A stretch of 64,000 nt of DNA from JAIOQJ01 sp963718635 (GTDB lineage: Bacteria > Planctomycetota > Planctomycetia > Gemmatales > Gemmataceae). Position numbers and translations under genes: made by a program. The stretch is taken from NCBI GenBank assembly GCA_963718635.1, contig OY970367.1, positions 5,270,001 through 5,334,000 on the forward strand, read 5' to 3'. Under the pieces are notes generated by a model. That model was not told the origin of the DNA. It saw only the letters and a program-made list of their open reading frames with translations, and did not search any database. Below, piece by piece: positions 16,575-27,866 of the stretch (position 1 is the first letter of the stretch; each line of letters opens with the position of its first letter).

Positions 16575-19500
16575 ATGCATTCGGCACTTCGGTTCGGTTT
16601 GGCCCTTTACCTTAGCACCCTGTGCGCGCTGAAAACAAACGCTGCTGAGCCCGCGAAAGAAGAAGGCGCTATTACCTGCAGAAGGGCGATGTCGTTCTTT
16701 TCCTCGGCGATTCCATCACGGCGGAAACAAAATACTATTGGATACTCTTTAACGATCTGAAGGATAAGTACCCCGACCTCGGCATCCCCGATCAGAAGTG
16801 GCAGAAGGATGAATTCACCGGCAAAGGGATCAAGTTCATCAACGCCGGCGTCAGCGGAGACATCGCAGCCGGCGGGCTGAAACGGTTGCCCGATCTGATC
16901 GCCAAGCACAAGCCGACGGTTTGCGTCGTCTGTTTCGGCATGAACGACCGTGTAAAGGATCGCAAAGGTTATCAGAAAAACATGCAGGCAATCGTGCAGA
17001 AGTGCAAAGAGAACAAGATTGCCGTCACTGTTTTAAGTTCGCCTTGCGTCGATACGGTATCAAAGCCAGATATGCTGCCGTTGGTCAAGATCCTGGAAGA
17101 ACTGCGCGACGAAGCGAAAGAAGTGGCCGACAAAGAAGGGGCCATCTTTGCCGACTGCTATGCTCCCTTCCGCAAGCTGATGGAAGAGCGTAAACGAGCG
17201 ATGAGCTATGGCGATGGCATCCACCCGAACGACGCCGGGCATCGCTTGATGGCCGACACCTTGCAACAAGTTTGGGGCTTCGGCAAGCTTATCGCTAAAG
17301 AGGGCGCCGCTCGGCCGACAGTGGTAGCGAAAGTCGCCAGTGCTTCAAAGGATAGCAGCGGCTTCTTCGGCGGCATTACTTGGGAAAAAATGACGATCGC
17401 GCCCGAAGTGAAGACCTGCGAATTCATCTGGGTGCATCCACGCACCAATGCCGTTTATGCTTTCTGCAACAAAGGCGAAGTTTATCGATCGACCGACGAA
17501 GGCAAAACGTGGAACTACCTGAGCAGCGACACGCAAGCCCGGCCCACCGGCATGGTGCAACAAGTCGTCCTCGATCCCAAAGACGACAACCGCTTTTACG
17601 TGACCACGATGTACGGCGGCCTATCGCCGTTCGTCACCTCCGACGGCGGCAAGACATGGAAAGGCCTGGGCCTAGGCCATTGCGATTTCATGGCCGTCGA
17701 TTTCACCGATATGAAGCAGAATCTCGTGTTGAGCAACCAACACGAAAGCGCCAATGGCTTCCGCGTCAATCGCAACGCCTCCGCTGAAAAGCCGACCAAG
17801 AAAGATTGGGAGAACATCGACATCAAGGATGTGTCCTCGGCGGCGTTCATGCACATCATTGATAGCAAAACGTGGATACTCGGCGGTATGGCCTGGGGGC
17901 ATGGCAAGTCGGGCGTCTATCGAACTGAAGATGCCGGCAAGACCTTCAACCTACTCGCTGACGCCAGCGCCGCCGCGCCGACGAACCGCTGCTGCTTCCA
18001 AGAGCACAAGGGCGCCTTGATATATCTGAGCGGCAAGGGGATTGTGATCAGCAAAGATCAAGGCAAAAACTGGGAGGTGATAGCCACGCCGGAACTGCCG
18101 CACACACTCACCTTCACGCCCGATGGCGCCGCGTGGCTGGCCGGCCCGAAAACGCTTTATCACTCGACGGATGAGATGAAAACCTGGCAGCCGGTCGCAT
18201 CGTCGCTGGCAATCAAAGATAACTTCTTCGCCATCAATGCTTCCGGAAAGAGTATGTTTTTGAGCAACTACGGCGGCCTGATCCAGCGCGGAACCTGGGG
18301 TGAACGGCCGGCCGAGCTTGTTGTCTGGAGCGGCGATATTCCGGTCGGGCAGGCCTGGTCGCAATATGGGCCCAAGGGCTATCTAAAGGTGACGCCCAAG
18401 GCTGGCATCAATGAAACCGGCCGAGGTTTGGAACTCCATATGGATGGCGACGGCTATCGCGGCGGCGGCTTGAACTGGAAGGGTTGGTATCCGGCCGAAG
18501 CGTGCGATGACGCTTCACGTTATACAGCGCTCGTTTTTCATATCCGACAACTCACGAAAGTGGAGGATGCAGACCTGACTGTAGGTCTTGTGGACAACCT
18601 CAAGCGAGACAAAGGCGCCGTGATCAGCAATACGCTGAACGTTGTGGCCGATGGCGGGGCTGACAAGATCGACGGCGAATGGCGCCGCGTGGTTCTCCCG
18701 CTCAACCGCTTTACGCACGGCAAACCCTTGCAATTAAGCAAACTTTGGCAAATTGATTTTTCCAACTACGGCAACAAGGAACTTACGTATCAGATCGATC
18801 GCATCGGCTTCGCGATCGAAACCGTGCCGGCGCCGCGATTCAAAGATGGTCCCGGCTACGCGGCTAATGTGAGCGTCAATCTCGAAAAGACGTTGCACCA
18901 CGTCAGCGATGGCATCTACGGCGTGTGCGGCTTGCCCCGGGAAAAGTTGAGTGAATATCATATCCCGATTACCCGTTGGGGCGGCAACCCCGCTACACGA
19001 TACAACTGGCAGCTAGGCGTTGATGCTGCAGGCGCCGACTGGTACTACCGCAATCGCGGCAAACTGCTCGAGCGCTTGAGCGACACCGGTTATCTCTCCC
19101 ATATCGAACGCAATCAGGTTATCGGCGCTACCACCTATCAAACGATCCCGATGATTGGCTGGGTGGCGAAAGATGGACACAGCTACTCCTATTCGATCGC
19201 TAAATACGGCAGACAAAAACAATCGGAGCCAGGCAATCCCGATGTCGGCAACGGAATTCGGGCAGACGGTAAGCTGATTACCGATAACGATCCGCTCGAC
19301 ACATCAGTTCCAGCACCTCCAGAATTCATTGGCGATGCCGTTCGCTTCGTGGTGAAGAAGGCAGGAAAAGCTGATGGCTCCGATGGCGTGCCGGGCGTCA
19401 AGTATTGGGCGCTCGACAACGAGCCGATGATCTGGCATGGCACCCATCGCGATGTGCGACCCGAACCACTCGGTTACGATGAGCTCTGGCAGCGGACGCT

Positions 19501-20440
19501 TAAGTATGCTGAGGCGATCAAGAAGGCCGACCCGACCGCCAAGGTTGCTGGATTTTGCAGTTGGGGCTACACCGATCTCTCCTACTCCGCATTGGATGGT
19601 AAAGACGGCTATAAGGCCAAGCCGGACTTCGCTGCGCATGGCAAAGTGCCGCTCGGCGAGTGGTTCATCAAGAAATGTGCCGAGTATAAGAAAGAACATG
19701 GCAAGGCACTGGTCGATGTCTTTGACGTTCACTGGTATCCACAAGGACAAGTGAGAGGCCAAGGCGCCTATCTCGGCAAAGGACTGATGCCTGAGATTAA
19801 TGAATACCGCATGCGCTCGACCCGCGACCTATGGGACAAAAAGTATGATCAGGAAAAAGGGATAAGCTGGATTCGCAACACGGAAAACTATGCCCCTGTT
19901 GCGCTGTTGCCGCGCGTCCGCGAGTGGATCGACAAGCACAACCCCGGCATGGAAATCTGCCTCGGCGAATACAACTTCGGCGGCGCCGACAACATCACCG
20001 GCGGCTTAGCCCAGGCCGAAACCTTTGGCATCATGGCCCAAGAAAACATCGATCTGGCATTCATCTGGTTCTCCCCTGCCGGCACGCAGGAACTCGCTTG
20101 GAAACTCTTCCGCAGCTACGATGGCAACGGCCGCGGCTTCGGCGATCAATTCCTGGGTTCCAGCAGCGATAACCCAGACTTATCCGTCTTCGCGGCCAAG
20201 CGCAAAGTAGATGGGGCCATTACTTTCGCAGTTATCAACAAGAACCTTCACGGTCCTTGCCAGGTAACACTGGATGTATCGAAGTTGAAAGGCGCCATGC
20301 ATGTATGGCGTTTCGACCAGGACACCGAGGACAAAGTAATCGAGGTCAAAGAGCAAGCGAAAGAAGTCGATGGCAAAATTGAAATCACCGTACCCGCGGC
20401 GAGCGCGAGCATGGTGGTGGTGGTGGAGTCCAAGAATTAG
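16575..20440 (+). CDS. Secreted SGNH hydrolase / Asp-box propeller / CBM-like / GH44 enzyme, frameshifted
   Basis: ATG 16575 begins a signal peptide (MHSALRFGLALYLSTLCA). A one-base shift near 16676 joins it to LQKGDVVLFLGDSITAETKY. Domains in order: SGNH hydrolase (GDSI, NAGVSGD, GMNDR, DGIHPNDAGH; about residues 40-235); a propeller with Asp-box-like repeats (YRSTDEGKTW, VTSDGGKTW, YRTEDAGKTF, ISKDQGKNW, YHSTDEMKTW; about 270-570); a jelly-roll region that looks like a carbohydrate-binding module (about 590-750); and a GH44 catalytic domain (ITRWGGNPATRYNW, the acid/base ALDNEPMIWHG, DVHWYPQG, the nucleophile LGEYNFGGADN; about 770-1287). GH44 members cut xyloglucan and other beta-1,4-glucans, and SGNH members often remove acyl groups. 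It is about 1287 residues, not in an obvious operon. Confidence 0.85.
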
Positions 20441-20573
20441 CGCAAAAAACAAGGTGACTCAGCCGAGAGATTGATCTTTTTGGGAAAGTGGCTGCTTTGG
20501 CCGCGGCATCTTGAGGTTACTGAGCCGGTAACAGGGAGCGAGTGAATGGTAGCTCCGTTCCACTTGAAGTGAG

Positions 20574-20825
20574 TCAGCCGACGATCTGATTGTGCCGGAG
20601 CGTCCTATGGACGTTATCAGTCATGAGGTCCAAGTCCCATTGGCCAACCAACGTGGCATCAAGAGTGAACAGCAGTCGCGCTTCGCTCTCCCTCAATGCG
20701 GCTTCGGTGCGACTGCGCTCCGCGATGCTCTGTTCCAACTCGGCGTTCTTCTTCGCCAGCTGGCGCTGTATGGTACGTAACTCACTGTTCACGCGGCCCA
20801 TTTCAGCGTTTGCGAGAATAGGCAT
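20574..20825 (-). pseudogene. Remnant of a PAS-containing sensor kinase
   Basis: The frame holds a coiled coil (QRQLAKKNAELEQSIAERSR, EAALRESEARL) leading into the start of a PAS domain (FTLDATLVGQWDLDLMTDNV, RTLRHNQIVG). It stops there, where a full sensor histidine kinase would go on for hundreds of residues. No continuation is visible in the other frames down to the end of the upstream gene at 20440. It is therefore a broken piece, probably left by recombination. Confidence 0.55.
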
Positions 20826-20955
20826 GCAGTCTCAGAACCGCGCCAACGTTTTTCAGCCGGGAAACGAGAATGCGGCAGCGGGAAGGGGCTTCGGCCCGTC
20901 TCTCTGTGGCCAAGGCCGGTGCGCATGTTTCCCTTCTCTTATGTGACAGGAAAAG

Positions 20956-21492
20956 ATGAAAACAAACCAATCAAGTCAACTGTCGGAAGTGTCAGATCGC
21001 ATTCGAGCGGCCGTGGAAAAGAACCCCCGGAAAATGACGCTGCAGCTGGCTCGCGATCTTGATGTACCCGAAGTTGAAGTCATCCGAGCCTTTCCGATTG
21101 AGCGTGTTTGCGAACTTCATATTTCCCGCTGGGAAGAGTTACTTCGTAGTTTCGACACATTGGGTTTGATGCGGGTCTTGGTTTCCAACGGCGCGACGAC
21201 CATTGAAGTTGACGGTCAATTTGGCGGGTTCAGCACTTCCGGGGAATTCTTCAACGTCCAGACCGATACGCTGGACATGCACATCCGCTGGCAGCAATTA
21301 GCTGCCGTCTTTGCCGTTGAGAAGCCCGGCCACATGGACGGCACGTCCACTCGCAGCTATCAATTCTTCGATCGGGCCGGCGCTGCCGCCCTGAAAGTCT
21401 TTCTCAATTTCGGAGGCCCGATCTCTCCCGAACGCGAGGCACACTTTACCGCATCGCGGAATGAATTCGCTCTTGTTAGACAAGGCAAATGA
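20956..21492 (+). CDS. hutX: HutX/ChuX-family haem-handling protein
   Basis: The 178-residue protein starts with a small helical region (DRIRAAVEKNPRKMTLQLAR, then DLDVPEVEVIRAFP), followed by the ChuX/HutX fold: HISRWEELLRSFDTLG, MRVLVSNGATTIEVDG, GEFFNVQTDTLDMHIRW, AAVFAVEKPGHMDG, RSYQFFDRAGAAALKVFL. Family members bind haem in the cytoplasm and help haem uptake or iron release in proteobacteria. No haem transporter or TonB receptor gene is in this window, so the context does not confirm the role. A hairpin follows the stop. Confidence 0.75.
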   Translation: MKTNQSSQLSEVSDRIRAAVEKNPRKMTLQLARDLDVPEVEVIRAFPIERVCELHISRWEELLRSFDTLGLMRVLVSNGATTIEVDGQFGGFSTSGEFFNVQTDTLDMHIRWQQLAAVFAVEKPGHMDGTSTRSYQFFDRAGAAALKVFLNFGGPISPEREAHFTASRNEFALVRQGK

Positions 21493-21495
21493 CGG

Positions 21496-21566
21496 GTTAG
21501 CCGCGACGCTGTGCGGAGCGAGAATGCGTCAAGCGCTATCTCGCTCCGCACAACGTCACGGCTAAC
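21496..21566. terminator. Hairpin between convergent hutX and GT4 genes
   Basis: Arms of 28 bases at 21496-21523 and 21539-21566 match at 26 positions (GTTAGCCGCGACGCTGTGCG and its complement), with a 15-base loop. There is no T-run. Its position between two convergent stops fits a bidirectional terminator, but it may also be a repeat element. Confidence 0.6.
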
Positions 21567-22572
21567 AGGCCCGCACATTCACTAAGTTTTGCAGCAACTG
21601 TCGCGTGCAATTTTCCCAGGTGAATTGACGGCCGTGGTGGGCGCATTCTTGAGCGTTGCCATCGCGCAATGCCTTTTCAACCGCGACTCCAAGATCGTTG
21701 TCTAATGCACCGATGCCCGGACGGGTGATGATGTCAATTGGTCCAACAACAGGATACGCTGCCACCGGAACGCCGCAAGCGAGAGCCTCAATGATGACCA
21801 GGCCGAACGTATCCGTCACGCTGGGAAAGACGAGCAAATCGGCGCTGACATAGCACTCGGCCAGTGCTTCGCCATTGCGATAGCCCAAGAATTTTGCTTC
21901 CGGAAAGCGCGCTTCGAGATGTTCGCGCAGCGGACCATCGCCAACGATCACCTTCGTTCCCTGAGTCTTCAGCTTCAAGAAGTCTTCGATTCCCTTCTCT
22001 TTCGAGACGCGGCCTACATAAAGCAGAACGGGCCTGGGCCAATCGAAAAAGGTCTTCGGGCGCGGGTGGAATAGGTCGAGATCGACACCGCGCGACCAGC
22101 GCTTAAGCGGTGCACGAAACCCTCGCTCACGCAGTTCATTTTCAAGCGAAGGGGTCGCCACCATGATAGCCGACGACCTGTTATGAAACCAACGCATGAA
22201 GCGATAACTGATGGCGGTGGGTATAAAAGCGAGGCGTTGCAGATACTCCGGAAATTTGGTGTGATAGGAAGTGGTGAAGAAAAAACGGCGACGCCGACAG
22301 AAAAGGCGAACCGCCAGGCCAAGTGGCCCCTCTGTAGCAATGTGAATGGCATCGGGCTCGAACGTATTGATGGTTCGCACGATCTCATTCTGCCAGGGCA
22401 TTCCGAGCCGAATTTCGGGGTAAAGTGGGCAGGAGAGCCCGCGAAACCGGGTTGGCTCGATGACTTCAACTAGGTGCCCGAGTTGCCGCAAGCGTTCAAT
22501 GGTGGTCGTCCATGTGCGGACGACGCCATTGACCTGCGGATGCCATGCGTCCGTGGCGAGCAGAATACGCAA
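21562..22572 (-). CDS. GT4-family glycosyltransferase
   Basis: This 336-residue enzyme resembles the alpha-mannosyl and sulfoquinovosyl-type glycosyltransferases that decorate lipids or polysaccharides. The N-terminal acceptor domain begins RILLATDAWHPQVNGVVRTW. The donor domain has LLYVGRVSKEKGIEDFL, VIVGDGPLREHLE and the E-x7-E region FPSVTDTFGLVIIEALACG. The start is best placed at TTG 22572: an AAGGAG ribosome site lies eight bases upstream, and the family N-terminus begins here. The longer frame to GTG 22617 would overlap the divergent gene at 22602. No neighbour suggests the sugar. Confidence 0.85.
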   Translation of the reverse strand: MRILLATDAWHPQVNGVVRTWTTTIERLRQLGHLVEVIEPTRFRGLSCPLYPEIRLGMPWQNEIVRTINTFEPDAIHIATEGPLGLAVRLFCRRRRFFFTTSYHTKFPEYLQRLAFIPTAISYRFMRWFHNRSSAIMVATPSLENELRERGFRAPLKRWSRGVDLDLFHPRPKTFFDWPRPVLLYVGRVSKEKGIEDFLKLKTQGTKVIVGDGPLREHLEARFPEAKFLGYRNGEALAECYVSADLLVFPSVTDTFGLVIIEALACGVPVAAYPVVGPIDIITRPGIGALDNDLGVAVEKALRDGNAQECAHHGRQFTWENCTRQLLQNLVNVRAC

Positions 22573-22601
22573 CGATTTAACTCCTTGCCGGAGAGTAAGC
22601 G

Positions 22602-22829
22602 ATGCCTCCCGATCCACAGAAACGCCAGTTGCGTCAATTGAAGCGCGTCGTGAAACGAGCCGGCAGCAAACACCGCCGCCGCGCCCTTAAAGAGCAACTG
22701 GCAGCCAACCCCGAAAGCGCGGCCGAGGTGGAAGAAGACCTTGGTCGGCACCGGTCCGACACGCTCAATGGCCTCGACCGCGAATCCACGCGAAAGCGCG
22801 ATAAGGGAGAGGCGAGTGAAACGGCGTAA
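22602..22829 (+). CDS. Small basic conserved planctomycete protein
   Basis: This 75-residue, highly charged protein (QLKRVVKRAGSKHRRRALKE, then NPESAAEVEEDLGRHRSDTL and NGLDRESTRKRDKG) resembles a short conserved family I have seen in planctomycetes; its function is unknown. GGAG stands about ten bases before ATG 22602. It is divergent from the GT4 gene, with 29 bases between the chosen starts. A nucleic-acid-binding role would fit the charge but is a guess. Confidence 0.6.
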   Translation: MPPDPQKRQLRQLKRVVKRAGSKHRRRALKEQLAANPESAAEVEEDLGRHRSDTLNGLDRESTRKRDKGEASETA

Positions 22830-22830
22830 A

Positions 22831-22995
22831 GCAGTCGGGTGATGACTCTCAAGTTAGCTCTTTTCGCAGAACCCGATTGCTCACGCAATTCGGCTCGCCT
22901 GTGGCGAGCAGAGGCGAGCCGAACTGCGTGAGCAGTCGGGTGATGATTCTTAAGTTCACTCGGCTTCAAAGCCCGATTGCTGACGCAAAATCGGA
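22831..22995. repeat. Compound inverted and direct repeats
   Basis: A hairpin with 29-base arms (22872-22900 and 22912-22940, 27 matches, including GCTCACGCAATTCGGCTCGC) is flanked by a direct repeat, GCAGTCGGGTGATGACTCTC, at 22831 and again at 22932 with two changes. A third piece, CCCGATTGCTGACGCAAAAT, follows at 22972. Together they form a nested repeat between the gene ends at 22829 and 23021, where it could stop transcription from both sides. Confidence 0.75.
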
Positions 22996-23020
22996 TGTTA
23001 CCGTCTTTTAGCATGGATGT

Positions 23021-26000
23021 TTAAAAATAGGGTGCAAGATTGTGTACGACAGCCGGAAAATCAAGTGTTCGAGCTATCTCGACAAGATGTCGATGATGAG
23101 TGAAAAGAATTACCTGGGTCTTTTTAGCCAATTCCGCCAGACAATTAAGAGTCGCTCGAGCCCGCACATCGTCGAAATTGATAAGAACGTCGTCGACAAT
23201 CAATGGCATCGGCTCGCGATCTTTTAAATGGTGTTCAATGCCCGCCAGCCTGAGCGCAAGAAATAGCTGGTCACGAGTTCCGTCTGACAACCCCGAAACG
23301 TGAACACGCGCATCAGTCCGGTTCGCTGCCGACCGCACTGCGATCAGCACGTCAGAACCCTCTTCGTTGTCAATATCGATCCCCGAGAATGCGCCTGCCG
23401 TAAGCGTTTTGAAAAACGCTCCGGCCCGGTGCAGCAGAGTGTCTTGATTGCGTGTCCGATACATTTCTTTTGCTTTTTCCAAGGCCGTTAAGGCCAAGTG
23501 AAGTGCCGCGTATTCGATAACCTGATCCTTGAGGCTCGAAACCATCAAGGTAGATTTTTGCTGGGCGTCTGCGGCTGCGTCGGAAGCCTGGCGATGCCCT
23601 GCGATGACGCGTTCCGTTTCGCCTGCATCGGCTTCGGCGATTGTTACCTCGGAGTCAAGTTGATTCAATCGGCGCGAAAGGCCATTTAATTGTTCATCTA
23701 AACCTTCGCGATGGCTCAGAGCGGAGGCGATAAACGTCTCTAGCGGTTCCCCGAGGGCAATTTGCGCTAAGGCTTCTTCATATTGGCGCACTTGCAATGC
23801 CACCTCAGCCCGCTCTCGGGCTCGTTGCACAGCTACAGGGATGGCATCGGCCTCCACGCCTGCCTCCGAGGCAAGCGCTTCAATGGCCGCCCGCGCCTCA
23901 GTCAGATTATGATCTGTTTGTCCCAGCCTTTTCTTGACATCATCTAGTTGTTTTGAAAACTCTTCCTGCAGGGTTCGCTGTGCGCAGGCTGCCTGAAGTG
24001 CAGTTTCGAGGTCGCGAAAGTCAGCGTCGATCGATTCGGCAGTAGTAGTGCGAGAAGAGGGGTCGAGCCGGTGTCGTAAAGTACTGACACGTTCAAGTAA
24101 ACGATTTCTTTCGGCAGTAATCTCTCGGACCCGGGCATCCTTCTTTCGCATGTCACGGAGGTGCTGTTGCATCTGATCGATTCGCTTCAAATATTCTTGA
24201 GAAGTCTCGATTGATGGGGAAACGTCTCTCAGGCGAAGAACCGCTACCGCTTGGGTCCATTCAAGATTCCATTCATCGCGTCGCCCCTTGGCCTTGGCCT
24301 CGTCGTTTTCCGCCTGCCCCACAACGATCTGAAGCCGTTTCATTTCATCACTTAGCTTTTCTCTCTTGTTACCGAGAGACTGCGCGTCGGCGACTGCTCG
24401 TTTCGCCAACCCCACCGCTTCCGTCAGAGTCTTGGCCTGCCGCGTTGCGGCACACGCCTCCGATAGGCGGCCGCGCAAATTTGCGATTCGATGTTTGCAA
24501 TCGTCGCATTGCTGCAGGTTACCGTGCCAAAGATTGAGGCGTTCAACCAACTTAGTCCAATTGGTTAACCATACCTGCATAACCTTCGGAGTATCTGCAG
24601 TGATCCCCAAGGGTTGCCATATCCGCTGCCATCTTTCGTCGATCGATCCAAGATTCTCATTAGCAACGTGCTGCTCCTCGGCCAGCGATTCGAGGCGAGC
24701 TTGCTGTGCTTTAAGCTGCTGTTGCAATGACTGATAGGCTGCAACCCGGTCGGCCTCATGTCGCAACCGGTCTGCGATCGTATCGCAATAGCGGACCGAT
24801 ATTTCGGCTGCGTCGATGAGGGATCGTCCCGGAGCATGCCTACTAGTGAAATCCAGCTCGAGTTTTTGTCCGTACTGCCCGTCCAAGCGGAGCCTAATGC
24901 AATGCAAGCCTACATCACGGTCTTGTCGCGAGATCGTCAATTCATCAGCAGTGGGCACCGATTCAGTGCCTACCTTTTTGATAAGCGATGCCCGATTGTC
25001 CGCAATTCTTGTGGCAATTTCGTTTTTTTCGTCGCTTATCCTTTTGATTGCGGCGTGTGCGCTCTCGAACTCCTGGCGAAAAGACTCGATGAATTCCGCC
25101 AAAGGGACCGATTGAGCGGCCGCCTTCTGCCACGGCCCTTGTGCCGCCGGGTTGAGGCGTGCGAAATCGTCTGCGAGCCGACGCTCTTCCGCTTGAACTA
25201 CCTTCTTGAGTTTTTCCAGATCCTCTTCGGTTGATCCCGCTGCTGCTATTTCGTCGATAGCAACTTCCCAGAGGAAAGTGTTTGTCGAGGGCGGCAAACT
25301 ATTCAGCTTCTCGCATGTCTCCGCAAGCGATCTCTTCGCTTCGCGTACTGCATTTTCGCGACGGCTTACGTCTTCAAACACGGCCGCGCGTTCGTTGGCC
25401 AAACTGTTGATCCGGTTCCGTTCATCTTGTCGCGGCATCAATCCATCCATTTGTTCCCAATTCGTCGTGCCTGTTAAGCCGCGATAGATGTCGCGCGCAT
25501 TGCCGAGTTCATCTATGCTGAAAGTGTGGGCCTTCACCTCTTCTTCGCGGCCCTTCAACTCGGCGCCTACCAATTTCCTTAGTTCGCCGATCTCTACTTC
25601 CTCACCGAGTATCGCCGCAGAAGGCATTTCTCGTGTGAGTGCTTCGGTAAGTTTTTGCTGATCTGATTCCAGACCGCGCTTTTCGCTGGTCGCCATTGCG
25701 AGCTTTGCGCGATTTTTCCAGCTTGATATCGAAGTCGCTTGAAAGAATCGGTGCGTCCGCAACTGCCTCTAATCGCCCTCGCGCCGTCCTTAACAGGTCA
25801 ATAGTCGGCAGTGACGCCCTATATTGGTTTAATAAAGTCAATTTCATACGTATTTCCACGCGCTCCTTCGTAAGGCGAAGTGCGTGCGCGCGGGCACCAG
25901 TGGCTTCAATCTCCGCATCGTTGAAAGTTGCAGGTGCAAGAGCTAATTGGACTGTCTGTTTTATCCACTCGGCGTGTTCCCGAATTCCTTTGACAATTGG

Positions 26001-26540
26001 CTGCTTCTTGCCACCCGATAAGTATAAATCAGTTTGCCGGTTCCGTAGTCGCTGAGACAAGATCCGCAGATCTCTCATACCTGCTCCAGCCGCGAACAAA
26101 GCAGTGCCGAGTTCGCCCTTCCCACCCGCTATCGTCGTACCCCCCTCCCTCAGGCGATCAGCGTCCAAACCAAATAATTGTTCGAACTGGCTCTTATCAA
26201 GTCCTCCCAAGAATTCTGTTAAGCGGCGGTCGGCAATCACTTCTTTGTCGCACGTCTTCCGTAGAGTATCCTTATTTCCTTTTCGGCGAATGCATTCGAG
26301 GGTTGCAGCAGCCGCACTTTCGATCAATGCATGAACGCGGAACTGCTCGAATTTGAAGAGAAAATTGTCTTTCGACTGACCCGGAAATCCAAATAAAAAC
26401 CCTGACATCCCGCGAAGCGCAGAACTTTTCCCGGCTTCGTTCTCACCGAACACTATCTGCAAGCCGCCGCGGCTGGTCAGATCAAGCGTCTGTTGTTCGA
26501 ACGGGCCAAACGTGCGATAGGTGATGTTAAGGAACCTCAT
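23021..26540 (-). CDS. YhaN/SbcC-like AAA ATPase, frameshifted
   Basis: This large SMC-like ATPase pairs with the nuclease gene upstream. The start is ATG 26540 (MRFLNITYRTFGPFEQQTLD), overlapping the restored nuclease stop as ATGA. Walker A is FGENEAGKSSALRG (about residue 35). Long coiled coils fill the middle. The C-terminus has the ABC signature GLSDGTRDQLFLALRLAG, Walker B LIVDDVLINFDD and the switch His in VILFTHH. Near 25710 the frame shifts by one base between ILSSDFDIKLEKSRKAR and KLAMATSEKRGLESDQQ. Corrected length is about 1170 residues, as expected for the family. Such ATPases are thought to drive DNA end processing or repair with their nuclease partner. Confidence 0.85.
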
Positions 26541-27783
26541 CGATCTTGCTCCCGGCTGCATTCACTACTCAAGTACATGGCCGCCAAATCAAAAATGTCG
26601 TCGCGGCACTTATCAAAGATTTGCGCAGTTCGTGGGGCAATGCTTTCTTGAGTCTGCCGCAGTCATCGGAAGCGAAAATCGAATCCATAGATTGTGGGTT
26701 TGATCGCAGGCCGGCGAGTACCGTTCGCAGTTCCGCACCGGCGTCCCCACCACCGTTCGAATCCTCTCGCTGTCGCTCCACAACAAGCTTAGGTCTGATC
26801 TTTTCGATCCAAACATCGGACCCTACTTGTGCTGCAAGATCGAATCGAAATCGCTCCATATTTTCGGTGATGTGACGATGAATTGATTCGTTACAGGAAA
26901 CCTTGACACGAACAGCCAGTGTGCGCCCATCCGCTTGTGCACTGGCATCGGCGACTTCTTTGACCGCCGCCTCAATCGCATCGTCTAGAGTGGTGGAGTT
27001 TATTGCATCGACCGCCACTTCTTCCCAGCGAAATACGTCCAAAGCGCGAAATTCCGGCCGCGCTACATTCCGGCCGTCGACCTTCACTAGCAGGCAGCCC
27101 TTTGGTCCGGTCTCACCTACATCCCGCCCTTGAATGTTGCCTGGGTACTCGACGCGAATTTGTGCCGAACCATTTACCGACTCGCGCTTATGGACATGGC
27201 CCAGCGCCCAGTAGTCATATCCGAATGCAACAAGCTCCGCGAAAGTGCAGGGAGCATACGGTTTATGCCCTTCACGGCCTTCAAGGGCTGTGTGAAGGAC
27301 GCCGATGTTGAAGTATCCGGGGATCGGCGATGGATACTTCGATGCTATGTTTCTAGTTTCTGCTTGGTTTGCATAACCCTGCCCGTGCAGTGCAACACGG
27401 AGATGGTCGAATCTAACCGTATCCGATTTAGCTGTCGGAAAGAGGTGCGGGCGAGTATTTTCAGGGAGCGTCAGATGTCCCGTAATACGGCTCTCGGCAT
27501 CGTGATTGCCGCTAAGCAGTACTACCGGGATACCTGCCTTGTCGAGTCTACGCAACTCATTGACGAAAAATAAACCTGTGTTGTAATCACGCCAATCCCC
27601 GTCGTAGATATCGCCGGCCAAAATCACGAAATCGACGCGTTCCTGTATTGCGAGATTCACTAGGTTGGTAAACGCTCGTCGAGTTGCACCGCGAAGCGCG
27701 TCAACTGAAGCGCCTTCGTATTTATCGAGACCCCGTAAAGGGCTGTCGAGGTGAATGTCTGCCGCGTGAAGAAACTTGAACAT
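26537..27783 (-). CDS. YhaO/SbcD-like DNA repair metallophosphoesterase, frameshifted near the end
   Basis: This calcineurin-like nuclease has all the metal-binding motifs: LHAADIHLDSPLRGL, ILAGDIYDG, LLSGNHD, GVLHTALEG and ALGHVHKRE. The C-terminal half is the capping region typical of YhaO/SbcD. Near 26600 the frame shifts by one base. The next frame gives DDIFDLAAMYLSSECSREQD and a TGA at 26537-26539 that overlaps the ATG of the ATPase gene. That overlap supports the corrected reading. The length is about 414 residues. It should form a complex with the YhaN-like ATPase in processing DNA ends. Confidence 0.85.
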
Positions 27784-27866
27784 TCCACACCCTCAGCCAC
27801 GGCTCGATTGCGAAAATGCATTACGGTTTTTGGTTTATCAATTTTCAGGGAACTGACGGTAGTCGG

